The translations under genes and the position numbers were made by a program. A stretch of 64,000 bases of DNA from Campylobacterota bacterium (lineage in GTDB: Bacteria; Bdellovibrionota; Bacteriovoracia; Bacteriovoracales; Bacteriovoracaceae). The stretch covers positions 50,192 to 114,191 of the forward strand of contig QNFX01000002.1 in NCBI GenBank assembly GCA_003650125.1. The letters run 5' to 3'. The notes beneath the pieces were generated by a model. It worked only from the letters and a program-made list of their open reading frames with translations. It was not told the DNA's origin and did no database searches. This document shows, piece by piece, positions 53,876-63,187 of this stretch (position 1 is the first letter of the stretch; each line of letters starts with the position of its first letter).

Positions 53876-54232
53876 ATGCGAAAAACACTCTTATTCTTAA
53901 TATCTTTTATTTGCTTACCCTCCACAATTTTTGCAAATGAAGTAAGCTGTAGAGGAGGGTCTTTTATTGAAGGTGAAGTGCAGTTTGCGTTTATTCAGCC
54001 CATTACAAACGATAATACTTTTATTTTATCAGAAACGATTAAAAATGAAGATACTCAACAAAGTGAATTCCAGGTACTGGGAGTTATAAATAACGGAAAA
54101 ATAAAAAACTTAGCTATTTACTACTTAAAATATAACGTTAGATCTGAAATATTTAGTCGAGGGTTAGAGGATATGATAATTTCTGGTAACATTGAAGATA
54201 ATCCATATTATTTAAAATGTAATATTCAATAA
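53876..54232 (+). CDS. Island cassette gene A, copy 2: small exported protein
   Basis: 118 residues. ATG with GGAGG 5 bases upstream, signal peptide (RKTLLFLISFICLPSTIFA). Mature NEVSCRGGSFIEGEVQFAFI ... YYLKCNIQ, aligning with copy 1 at the ends and less in the middle. Two conserved cysteines. Stop 9 bases from the convergent gene B copy 2, the same gap as in copy 1. Confidence 0.65.
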   Translation: MRKTLLFLISFICLPSTIFANEVSCRGGSFIEGEVQFAFIQPITNDNTFILSETIKNEDTQQSEFQVLGVINNGKIKNLAIYYLKYNVRSEIFSRGLEDMIISGNIEDNPYYLKCNIQ

Positions 54233-54241
54233 TATTAGAAA

Positions 54242-54967
54242 TTAACGTTTATTGCTTTTCCAATTATTAAATATTATTTCAAATTTTGTACCTATTTTTA
54301 TTCCCATTAATACCTGACGCCCTTCTTTAAGAAAAATATCCTTTTTTACTTCAAAGGATAACCCATTTTTATGAAGCTTTGTTTTGGTATCTCTTTGTAG
54401 GTCGAAAAAAACAATTTCGAGACCTCTGCCTCTGCCTGTGTCGTACTGGATGTTTGCATAATTAAAAACGGGGTCCACGTTTAGAATTATTACTTTACGT
54501 CTTCTTTTGCCAGTTCTAGGGTCGGTTTTCCCTAGAAGGGTTAACTCCATTATCGCCATTTTTCTATTTGTTTCATGATGTATGATCTCTCCAAAACATT
54601 GAGCCAGCTCCATGTCATCTGTCATAGTTTTATCTTCGAATTTAACAGTTCCGGAGCATTGATACTCTGTGAGGTCAATGTTTAAGAGATTAAAGGTTAT
54701 GCATTTTTTCGCCGTTGGACAAGCTTCCCTTTCACTTACCTTACAGGAAACTGCTGTGGCCTTTCCACCACAAACCGCGAGGCCTGTGCAGATATGATGA
54801 GTTTTTCCCGACTTATCCTTTACCTTTACTTTGGTTTGTTCCTTTGGCTTTAAATCACAACTTGAGAGGTCATGACCTCCAGTTGCTCCACCTTTTGGAG
54901 GGCCTGCCAAGCCCTGGGTCGAAAATAATAAGACAGCTAGTGGAAGAATTAAAAATAGCTTTTTCAT
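54242..54967 (-). CDS. Island cassette gene B, copy 2: exported protein with conserved Cys-rich N-terminal module
   Basis: 241 residues. Signal peptide (KLFLILPLAVLLFSTQGLA), GPPKGGATGG spacer, then the shared module CDLKPKEQTK ... HICTGLAVCGG ... VSCKVSEREACPTAKKC. From about residue 95 the chain (LLNIDLTEYQCSGTVKFEDK and on, ending NNWKSNKR) is unlike copy 1 apart from a CxG..(K).(N/K) trace. The signal-peptide DNA is the best-conserved coding part. Function unknown. Confidence 0.65.
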   Translation of the reverse strand: MKKLFLILPLAVLLFSTQGLAGPPKGGATGGHDLSSCDLKPKEQTKVKVKDKSGKTHHICTGLAVCGGKATAVSCKVSEREACPTAKKCITFNLLNIDLTEYQCSGTVKFEDKTMTDDMELAQCFGEIIHHETNRKMAIMELTLLGKTDPRTGKRRRKVIILNVDPVFNYANIQYDTGRGRGLEIVFFDLQRDTKTKLHKNGLSFEVKKDIFLKEGRQVLMGIKIGTKFEIIFNNWKSNKR

Positions 54968-54996
54968 GACGACCTCTATTTTTTTATCTATAGGCC

Positions 54997-55029
54997 ATTA
55001 TATCACGAAGCCTGACTCTATTGGTCAGA
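54997..55029 (-). promoter_or_regulatory. Promoter and operator of gene B, copy 2
   Basis: Extended -10 TGATATAAT on the minus strand (54997-55005), then an inverted repeat CTGAC (55012-55016)/GTCAG (55024-55028), loop 7. The innermost pair is C-G here and T-A in copy 1, a compensatory change that keeps pairing; the outermost pair is lost. Confidence 0.6.
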
Positions 55030-55342
55030 TAAAGCGGTTATAGCTAAAAATTGAATTTCCCTTTAGTGTTCCGTAAAAATTCATTGACCTAGGAGGGAGA
55101 AGGAATTGAAAAGACATTCCTAAACAAAATTTATTTTAGGAGGTATAAATTTTCTGTAAGTATAAGGCCCATAAATCGCACTAGCGGGGTGATCAAGGGA
55201 AAAAAGATATCTAGATAGAAAGTGGCCTTAGAGCTTAAATAAGAAAGCCAATGAAATTGGTTGCGAATTTTTATTTCTAATAATAAGGGGGGTTATTAGG
55301 AATAGAATCGGGGTGGTGAGAATTTTAAATATTGCTATTGGA
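55030..55342. repeat. Conserved non-coding module, copy 2
   Basis: Aligns with 53040-53340 over about 300 bases. A hairpin near 55272-55303 (ATTTCTAATAA/TTATTAGGAAT, 11 pairs with one wobble) is stronger than its copy-1 counterpart. Followed by a TAGAATCGGGGTGGTGAGAA motif shared with the other modules. Confidence 0.7.
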
Positions 55343-55477
55343 TCAGGGAAAAGGTGTTCCGTTATCCATAATTACTCTTCCTTTTATGTCCCTTGGATAG
55401 AAATAATGGGTACCTTTCTCATCCACATTAAAATGAGTTATCCAGATTTTTTCTTTTTCACTTTCTGAATCATTCAT
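55343..55477 (-). CDS. Short ORF, possible gene fragment
   Basis: 44 codons from ATG 55475-55477 to TGA 55343-55345, ending THYFYPRDIKGRVIMDNG then TPFP. The frame stays open upstream to 55543 without a start, and codes REEYPFCNYHVFISEI there, so this looks like the 3' end of a larger gene whose front was cut by the integrase end. No family recognised. Confidence 0.4.
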   Translation of the reverse strand: MNDSESEKEKIWITHFNVDEKGTHYFYPRDIKGRVIMDNGTPFP

Positions 55478-55495
55478 AATTTCTGAAATAAAAAC

Positions 55496-55693
55496 GTGAT
55501 AATTACAGAAAGGATATTCTTCTCTAGGAAGGTTACCGGTAGCTTAGAATCTACTCAGGCGGTTACTGGGCATAAAGAGCAAAGACAGGTTCAGCATTAC
55601 GCTACTTTACCGAGTGAGCTTCAAAAGAAAGCGGTCAATGATGTTGAGGTCTACATGGATTGTCGCAAGGAGCTTCAGCTCATTAAAAGTTAA
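55496..55693 (+). pseudogene. C-terminal remnant of a second tyrosine recombinase (integrase)
   Basis: 65 codons from GTG. AVTGHKEQRQVQHYATLPSE carries the GHx8HYA pattern of phage integrases (catalytic His and Tyr). Everything N-terminal, with the catalytic Arg, is missing. It lies 75 bases from the tRNA-Glu 3' end, the normal place for an island integrase, and ends 6 bases before tandem GCGTACAAAT repeats. Confidence 0.65.
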
Positions 55694-55699
55694 GTAGGT

Positions 55700-55719
55700 G
55701 CGTACAAATGCGTACAAAT
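55700..55719. repeat. Tandem GCGTACAAAT
   Basis: Two perfect 10-base copies back to back at 55700-55709 and 55710-55719, directly after the integrase remnant. A similar GCGTACAAC lies at 51502-51510 by the other island end. Candidate integrase arm-type binding sites. Confidence 0.5.
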
Positions 55720-55732
55720 TATTTCTAAAAAC

Positions 55733-55756
55733 AAAAAAGCCCCATCTAGTGGGGCT
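55733..55756 (-). terminator. Terminator of the tRNA-Lys/tRNA-Glu transcript
   Basis: On the minus strand AGCCCC (as GGGGCT on plus 55751-55756), loop ACTAGAT, GGGGCT (plus 55738-55743), then a T-run (A-run on plus 55733-55738). Begins 13 bases after the tRNA-Glu 3' end. Confidence 0.85.
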
Positions 55757-55784
55757 CTTGTATTAAATTGGTACTCCCTAGGGG
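55733..55784 (-). repeat. Right copy of the tRNA-Glu attachment-site duplication
   Basis: 52 bases matching 51331-51382 at 49 of 52 positions. This copy is attached to the intact tRNA-Glu gene, so it is the original. Confidence 0.9.
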
Positions 55785-55845
55785 ATTCGAACCCCTGTTG
55801 ACGCGATGAAAACGCGTAGTCCTGACCAGGCTAGACGAAAGGAGC
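55769..55845 (-). tRNA. tRNA-Glu(UUC)
   Basis: 77 nt on the minus strand. Anticodon stem ACGCG/CGCGT around TTTTCAT (anticodon TTC), T-arm AGGGG/CCCCT with GTTCGAAT, acceptor GCTCCTT/AGGGAGT with a G-U first pair, encoded CCA. Site of island integration. Confidence 0.96.
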
Positions 55846-55872
55846 AATTACTAGTTTTAATCTATCTTTGAT

Positions 55873-55949
55873 TGGTGATCCCCCTGTGACTCGAACACAG
55901 GACCCTCTCCTTAAAAGGGAGATGCTCTAACCAACTGAGCTAGGGGACC
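55873..55949 (-). tRNA. tRNA-Lys(UUU)
   Basis: 77 nt on the minus strand. Anticodon stem TCTCC/GGAGA around CTTTTAA (anticodon TTT), D-arm AGCTCAGTTGGTTAGAGC, T-arm with GTTCGAGT, encoded CCA. Upstream of tRNA-Glu on the same transcript. Confidence 0.97.
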
Positions 55950-55972
55950 AAAACCGATCAAAAGATTTTGAA

Positions 55973-56001
55973 AAATTAAGGGAATATTGACCTTCTGTCA
56001 A
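55973..56001 (-). promoter_or_regulatory. Promoter of the tRNA-Lys/tRNA-Glu operon
   Basis: Minus-strand TTGACA (55996-56001), 17 bases, then TAATTT (55973-55978), about 24 bases before tRNA-Lys. Confidence 0.65.
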
Positions 56002-56052
56002 CGAAAAATGAAGTTTGTCAAAGTGCATAATCTGTTTTAATTTCCTCCCTCA

Positions 56053-57333
56053 ATGGAATCAAAAACTGTCGCCCTACATACTCTTGGATGTCGTCTGAAT
56101 ATGTCAGAGACAGGGACTATTGCCCAGGGATTTAGTGAGAGAGGATATAAGGTCGTTCCCTTCGGAGAAAAGGCCGATGTGGTGCTAGTAAATACTTGTA
56201 CCGTCACTGATAGTGCCGATTCCACCTGTAGAAACCTCATCAGAAAGGCCCACAGATCTTCTCCTGAGGGGAAAATCGTAGTGGTAGGCTGCTATTCCCA
56301 GATGGAGCCAGAAGCTGTGGCCGCCATTGTCGGGGTGGACCTGGTTCTTGGAACTGCTGAAAAATACAAGGTTTTTGACTATCTTGATGAAGAGAAAGAG
56401 CAGATCGTCAATGTGGACATGACCAATGAATTTTGGGGGGCCGCCACGACTCCAGCTGATTCTCATACCCGCGCATTTTTAAAGATTCAGGATGGCTGTA
56501 ACTATATCTGCTCATTTTGTATCATCCCCCAGGCCAGAGGAAGATCAAGGGCGATTCGAATGGATGAGGCGATTGAGAGTGCTAAGAAGCTGGTGGGAAA
56601 TGGCTATAAGGAAATTGTCCTCACGGGAGTAAATATTGGGGAATATGAGAAGGCCTCGGGAACTCCCCTTTATAAATTAGTTCAGGGACTGCTAAGGATT
56701 GATGGACTTGAGCGATTTCGACTCTCTAGCGTCGAACCTAACACCTTTGATAATGAGCTGATCGCGGTTTTAAAGGATTCTCCTAAAACTATGAATCACT
56801 TTCATATTCCTTTGCAAAGTGGAAACGATGAAGTGCTCACACGGATGAGGCGAAAATACACTATTGCTCAGTACTCTGATATTTTAGGTAAAATCAAAGA
56901 GGCCTTTCCACTAGCAGGAATTGGTGCTGATATAATTTTGGGTCATCCAGGTGAGACCAATCAGCAATTTTTAGATACCTTTAATTTTTTGAGAAAATCA
57001 CCTATTACTCACTTTCACCCATTCCCTTATTCGAAAAGAAAAGGAACTCTCTCTAGCTCGATGGATGATCATATCCCTCATGGAGTTAAAAAAGAGAGGG
57101 TCAAAATGATTACAAACCTTGGCAAGGCCAAGCTTTTAGACTTTTCTCATGAGCAAATTGGAACTACTTCAAAAGTTCTATTTGAAAAACGAGATGGTAA
57201 TTTTTTTGAGGGCTATACTTCTAATTTTGTTCGGGTATGGACCGAGTCAAGCATAGATATCACCAATCAAATAAAAACTGTGGCGCTAACAAATCTTAAA
57301 AAAGAAAAACTTTTTGGCGAGATTTCCGATTAA
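56053..57333 (+). CDS. mtaB: tRNA t6A37 methylthiotransferase MtaB
   Basis: 426 residues. N-terminal UPF0004 domain with cysteines C13, C49 and C80 for the auxiliary cluster; radical-SAM motif C149, C153, C156 in DGCNYICSFCIIP; C-terminal TRAM-like end. It adds a methylthio group to t6A37 of tRNAs. N-terminus and cysteine spacing favour MtaB over MiaB or RimO. It lies next to tRNA genes but that is probably chance. Confidence 0.9.
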   Translation: MESKTVALHTLGCRLNMSETGTIAQGFSERGYKVVPFGEKADVVLVNTCTVTDSADSTCRNLIRKAHRSSPEGKIVVVGCYSQMEPEAVAAIVGVDLVLGTAEKYKVFDYLDEEKEQIVNVDMTNEFWGAATTPADSHTRAFLKIQDGCNYICSFCIIPQARGRSRAIRMDEAIESAKKLVGNGYKEIVLTGVNIGEYEKASGTPLYKLVQGLLRIDGLERFRLSSVEPNTFDNELIAVLKDSPKTMNHFHIPLQSGNDEVLTRMRRKYTIAQYSDILGKIKEAFPLAGIGADIILGHPGETNQQFLDTFNFLRKSPITHFHPFPYSKRKGTLSSSMDDHIPHGVKKERVKMITNLGKAKLLDFSHEQIGTTSKVLFEKRDGNFFEGYTSNFVRVWTESSIDITNQIKTVALTNLKKEKLFGEISD

Positions 57334-58703
57334 TTTGTTTGTTTAAAACTCCATTTGAATTTATGCTGCTTGAAAATTAAAATATTCTTTTTTGTGGCCT
57401 CAATTTTTATTTTGGTCCATCTTTTATTTTTGAAATATTTATTAACAAACAGTTTTAACTTAGGATTTAAATCTTCTAAATTTTCTAATACATTTTGTGG
57501 GATTTCTATCGCCCCATTTTGTTCTAAAACAGCATCTGTGAGGCCTCGGGGTCTAGCTCTAGTTCTAAAAGTTCCCCGGTAATGAAATTTTAATTTTAGT
57601 TTTTTTCCATCCGCTTTTATCAATAATTGAGCAGGAGAGCAGTAGGGGTGATAATCGAGAAGTTCTAATTCATAGTTGGAGTTAGAAGCAGTGACATATC
57701 TTTTAGAGTCAGGAGGGCCTAGAGTGTTTAGGGCCCGGCTAAAGGGCGAGTTTTTTAATTTTTTGCCGAAAAGCTCATGATTTGTTTTTGTGAAATTCCA
57801 ACGACTATCACTTACATCTTTATGCCAATAACCGGCTTCACCATTACTATTTATGCCCTCTACTCGGAGCTCTCGATTTGTTGCCCCAACACCTGATTTA
57901 AAAACGGAAATAATATTTGTGATTTTTCCTTTTATTTTAGGTTGGCGTTTCCAACCTGGAAGGGGGAGTTGGCGGGGGGAAAACGCCCCTTTTTGGCCTC
58001 TAGAATTATAAGAGTAACGATAATAAATACTATTATGTCCAGAGAGATCAAAGTCATATAGTCTTGTGAACATATCTCCATACTTATTTATTAAAAAAAT
58101 GAGAGAGCCAGCACTACTTAGGTTAATAGCTTTAAATCTAGCTCGATAAGGTCCACAGACTTCATAACTGTGGTCGGAAATAACCCAAGGGTCCATAAAT
58201 TTTATCCAGCGACCATTTCTGTGCAACCAAAAAATATGGGCGTTACCTAAATAAAAATCTTTTTTCTTAGAAATAGGGTTTAAAACAAATTTATCTTCTT
58301 TGAGAGAGAGTTGGGAAAAATCCCAGGCGCGCATATCAAGAGGAAGTTTGGCCCCAGGACCTTTACCGATTGGATGTCCCCAATTTTTAGACCATTTGTA
58401 TTTATTTGCGTTGGTTTTAAAAGCTGATTTCAAAGTGTAGACGATTCCATCTTTGTTTAAGGCCTGAAAGTACCCACCTCCCACCGCAATATTAATGGGA
58501 TTTTTTGGGCCATTTTGCATGGGAATTTTGTTCCAATTAGATGGAGCGGATCCTAAGGGTTTTTGCCAGATGACTCCATCCTTAAGAATAAACTCGTTGA
58601 AGTTATTTCTCGTTTGGGTGGGGGTTTTTAAAAAGATTTCTTGGGGAAGATCTTCAGCAAAAAGAGATGTGGATAAAAATAGAAGGATTAAAAGTTTGTT
58701 CAT
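57330..58703 (-). CDS. Exported protein of unknown family, start codon in a perfect hairpin
   Basis: 457 residues, signal peptide (NKLLILLFLSTSLFA). The mature chain has repeated aromatic-rich beta units (WQKPLGSAPSNWNKIPM, IVYTLKSAFK, GRWIKFMDPWVI, YGDMFTRLYDFDL), which suggest a tectonin- or propeller-like binding protein, but no firm family. The ATG is the last three bases of a perfect 12-bp inverted repeat. Convergent with mtaB (4-base overlap). Confidence 0.6.
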   Translation of the reverse strand: MNKLLILLFLSTSLFAEDLPQEIFLKTPTQTRNNFNEFILKDGVIWQKPLGSAPSNWNKIPMQNGPKNPINIAVGGGYFQALNKDGIVYTLKSAFKTNANKYKWSKNWGHPIGKGPGAKLPLDMRAWDFSQLSLKEDKFVLNPISKKKDFYLGNAHIFWLHRNGRWIKFMDPWVISDHSYEVCGPYRARFKAINLSSAGSLIFLINKYGDMFTRLYDFDLSGHNSIYYRYSYNSRGQKGAFSPRQLPLPGWKRQPKIKGKITNIISVFKSGVGATNRELRVEGINSNGEAGYWHKDVSDSRWNFTKTNHELFGKKLKNSPFSRALNTLGPPDSKRYVTASNSNYELELLDYHPYCSPAQLLIKADGKKLKLKFHYRGTFRTRARPRGLTDAVLEQNGAIEIPQNVLENLEDLNPKLKLFVNKYFKNKRWTKIKIEATKKNILIFKQHKFKWSFKQTN

Positions 58704-58728
58704 AGACCTATTTTAGAATAGGTCTATG
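58701..58728 (-). promoter_or_regulatory. Perfect 12-bp hairpin occluding a start codon
   Basis: CATAGACCTATT (58701-58712), loop TTAG, AATAGGTCTATG (58717-58728), no mismatches. On the minus strand the 3' arm ends in the ATG of the 457-residue protein and includes its only AGG. It follows the purA stop by 13 bases. No T-run follows, so it is not a standard terminator. Confidence 0.7.
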
Positions 58729-58741
58729 TTATAATTCAATT

Positions 58742-60960
<2,219 letters not shown>

Positions 60961-61046
60961 AAGATTCCTCCAAACTGACAGATTATAGACCTAAAATTAA
61001 TGCTAGGGAAAGGAATAATCCCAGGCACAGGGCCTGGGAAATAATT

Positions 61047-63047
61047 TTATAAAAGTGGAGCGATAACAAGCGCCACAATAGACATCAATTTAATTAGGAT
61101 GTTCATTGCAGGTCCTGAAGTATCTTTGAATGGGTCACCAACTGTATCACCAGTTACGGCAGCAGCATGGGCCTCTCCGCCTTTTCCTTCTCCTTCAATA
61201 TGTCCTTGCTCAATTGCTTTTTTAGCATTGTCCCAAGCACCACCAGCGTTGGCCATAAATAGCGCCATTAAAACACCGGTTACGGTAGCACCAGCTAGCA
61301 TCCCACCAAGAGATTCTTTGCCGAGTAAAAATCCTACAGCAATTGGGGATAGAATTGCTACCACCCCTGGAAGAACCATCTCTTTAAGAGAAGCAGTTGT
61401 AGCAATATCAATACATCTTTCAGTATCTGGTTCAGCTTTACCTTCCATCAGGCCTGGAATTTCTTTAAATTGTCTTCTAACTTCTTGAACCATTGAAAAG
61501 GCCGCTTTACCAACAGCGTTCATGGTATTAGCACCAACAAAAAATGGAAGAATTCCACCGATGAAAAGTCCTATAACAACTTTCGTATCCATAATGTTAA
61601 TGGTGTCGAGTCCAACTGCAGTTGCAAAAGCAGAAAACATCGCAAGAGCTGTTAGGGCAGCAGAACCAATGGCAAAACCTTTGCCAATAGCAGCAGTTGT
61701 ATTCCCGATTGAATCAAGTCCGTCAGTAATTTTTCTAACATCAGGTCCAAGTTCACTCATTTCAGCAATACCACCGGCATTATCTGAGATAGGCCCGTAA
61801 GCATCAACTGACATGGTGATACCAGTAGTGGCAAGCATTCCAACAGCGGCGATACCGATGCCATAAAGGCCAGCGAAATAATTAGCAAAATAAATAGTGG
61901 CACAAAGGATTAAAATTGGAATTAAACAAGAATACATCCCAACTGCTAGTCCTTGAATGATATTAGTCGCAGCTCCAGTTTTAGAAGCTTTGACAATTCC
62001 TTTAACCGGATTGAAATCTGCAGAGGTATAATATTCAGTAACAAGGCCGATTAAAAGACCTGAAAGAGCACCAATTACCATGGCGTAAAAAGGGCCAAGA
62101 GCAAATGGAAATGCTGTAAAGGCCATTGTTTTAACTAGGTAATAAGCACCAACAAAAAGCACACCTAATGAAATGATTGGCGTCACTCTAAGGGCCATTG
62201 CTGGATTAGAGTTTTTAAGGGCGTTCATCGCCATGATCCCTAGGATTGAAGAAAGAAGACCAATGGTAATAATTAACATTGGCAGCATCACAGGACCGAT
62301 GCCGGCCCCAAGAGTTGAACCGATAAACATAGTAGCGATAACAGAACCACAGTAAGATTCAAAAATATCAGCACCCATACCAGCAGTATCACCAACATTG
62401 TCTCCAACGTTATCAGCAATGGTTGCAGGGTTTCTTGGATCGTCTTCAGGAATTCCTGCTTCAACTTTACCAACCAGGTCAGCTCCAACATCAGCAGCTT
62501 TAGTGAAAATACCACCACCAACACGAGCAAAAAGAGCAATTGATGAAGCACCCATGGCAAAACCGTTTAGCGCCTCAATAGAAACAGAGTTAGTTAAATA
62601 TTTAAAAACTAGAGCGATACCAACAAGTCCTAGAGATGCAACTGTCATCCCCATAACTGAACCACCGAAGAAGGCAACTGAAAGGGCCCGGCCTTGTCCA
62701 CTAGATGCAGCAGCTTGGGCCGTTCTAACATTAGCTTTTGTTGCGGCCTTCATTCCGATAAATCCACATGTCATGGAAATAAAAGCTCCGATGATGTAGG
62801 AGATCGCAGTATTGAGTCCTAATTTATAGTTTAAAAGAAGAGCGACAATGATTAGAAAAACTAGAAGAATCGAATATTCCTTCTTTAGAAAGGTCATTGC
62901 TCCTCTTTCAATTTGTCCGGCGATACCGGTCATTTTTTCATTTCCAGCAGGTTGTTTGAGAATCCACATGTAGGTGATGAGGGCAAAAACAAACCCAGCA
63001 ATTCCCACGTAAGGGCTATAAGTCAAAAAGTGTGTTACCGATTCCAT
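61047..63047 (-). CDS. hppA: Membrane-bound ion-pumping pyrophosphatase, K+-dependent type
   Basis: 666 residues with about 16 membrane helices. The PPi site [11 protein letters not shown] is at 186-196, with DNVGDNVGD after it. The K+ determinant region is [16 protein letters not shown] (about 448-463) with Ala in the place where K+-independent enzymes have Lys, so it should be K+-dependent. It uses PPi to pump H+ or Na+; which ion cannot be decided here. Regenerates PPi energy at the membrane. Confidence 0.94.
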   Translation of the reverse strand: MESVTHFLTYSPYVGIAGFVFALITYMWILKQPAGNEKMTGIAGQIERGAMTFLKKEYSILLVFLIIVALLLNYKLGLNTAISYIIGAFISMTCGFIGMKAATKANVRTAQAAASSGQGRALSVAFFGGSVMGMTVASLGLVGIALVFKYLTNSVSIEALNGFAMGASSIALFARVGGGIFTKAADVGADLVGKVEAGIPEDDPRNPATIADNVGDNVGDTAGMGADIFESYCGSVIATMFIGSTLGAGIGPVMLPMLIITIGLLSSILGIMAMNALKNSNPAMALRVTPIISLGVLFVGAYYLVKTMAFTAFPFALGPFYAMVIGALSGLLIGLVTEYYTSADFNPVKGIVKASKTGAATNIIQGLAVGMYSCLIPILILCATIYFANYFAGLYGIGIAAVGMLATTGITMSVDAYGPISDNAGGIAEMSELGPDVRKITDGLDSIGNTTAAIGKGFAIGSAALTALAMFSAFATAVGLDTINIMDTKVVIGLFIGGILPFFVGANTMNAVGKAAFSMVQEVRRQFKEIPGLMEGKAEPDTERCIDIATTASLKEMVLPGVVAILSPIAVGFLLGKESLGGMLAGATVTGVLMALFMANAGGAWDNAKKAIEQGHIEGEGKGGEAHAAAVTGDTVGDPFKDTSGPAMNILIKLMSIVALVIAPLL

Positions 63048-63187
63048 GATTGGCGTGCTCCTTAAATTAAAAAAAGATTATAATTAAATATGTAATTTTA
63101 ACTCGGAAGAATTACCATAAGAGAAGGTTGTGCGCAAAACAATAATTGATTTAATTCGATTTAACGCAATAAGTAAAAGGATGATAT

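Noticed and set aside
62398..62799. 133-codon plus-strand frame, also 61099-61488 and 61522-61800
   Set aside because: Antisense shadows of hppA, Ala/Pro-rich, no supporting start signal.
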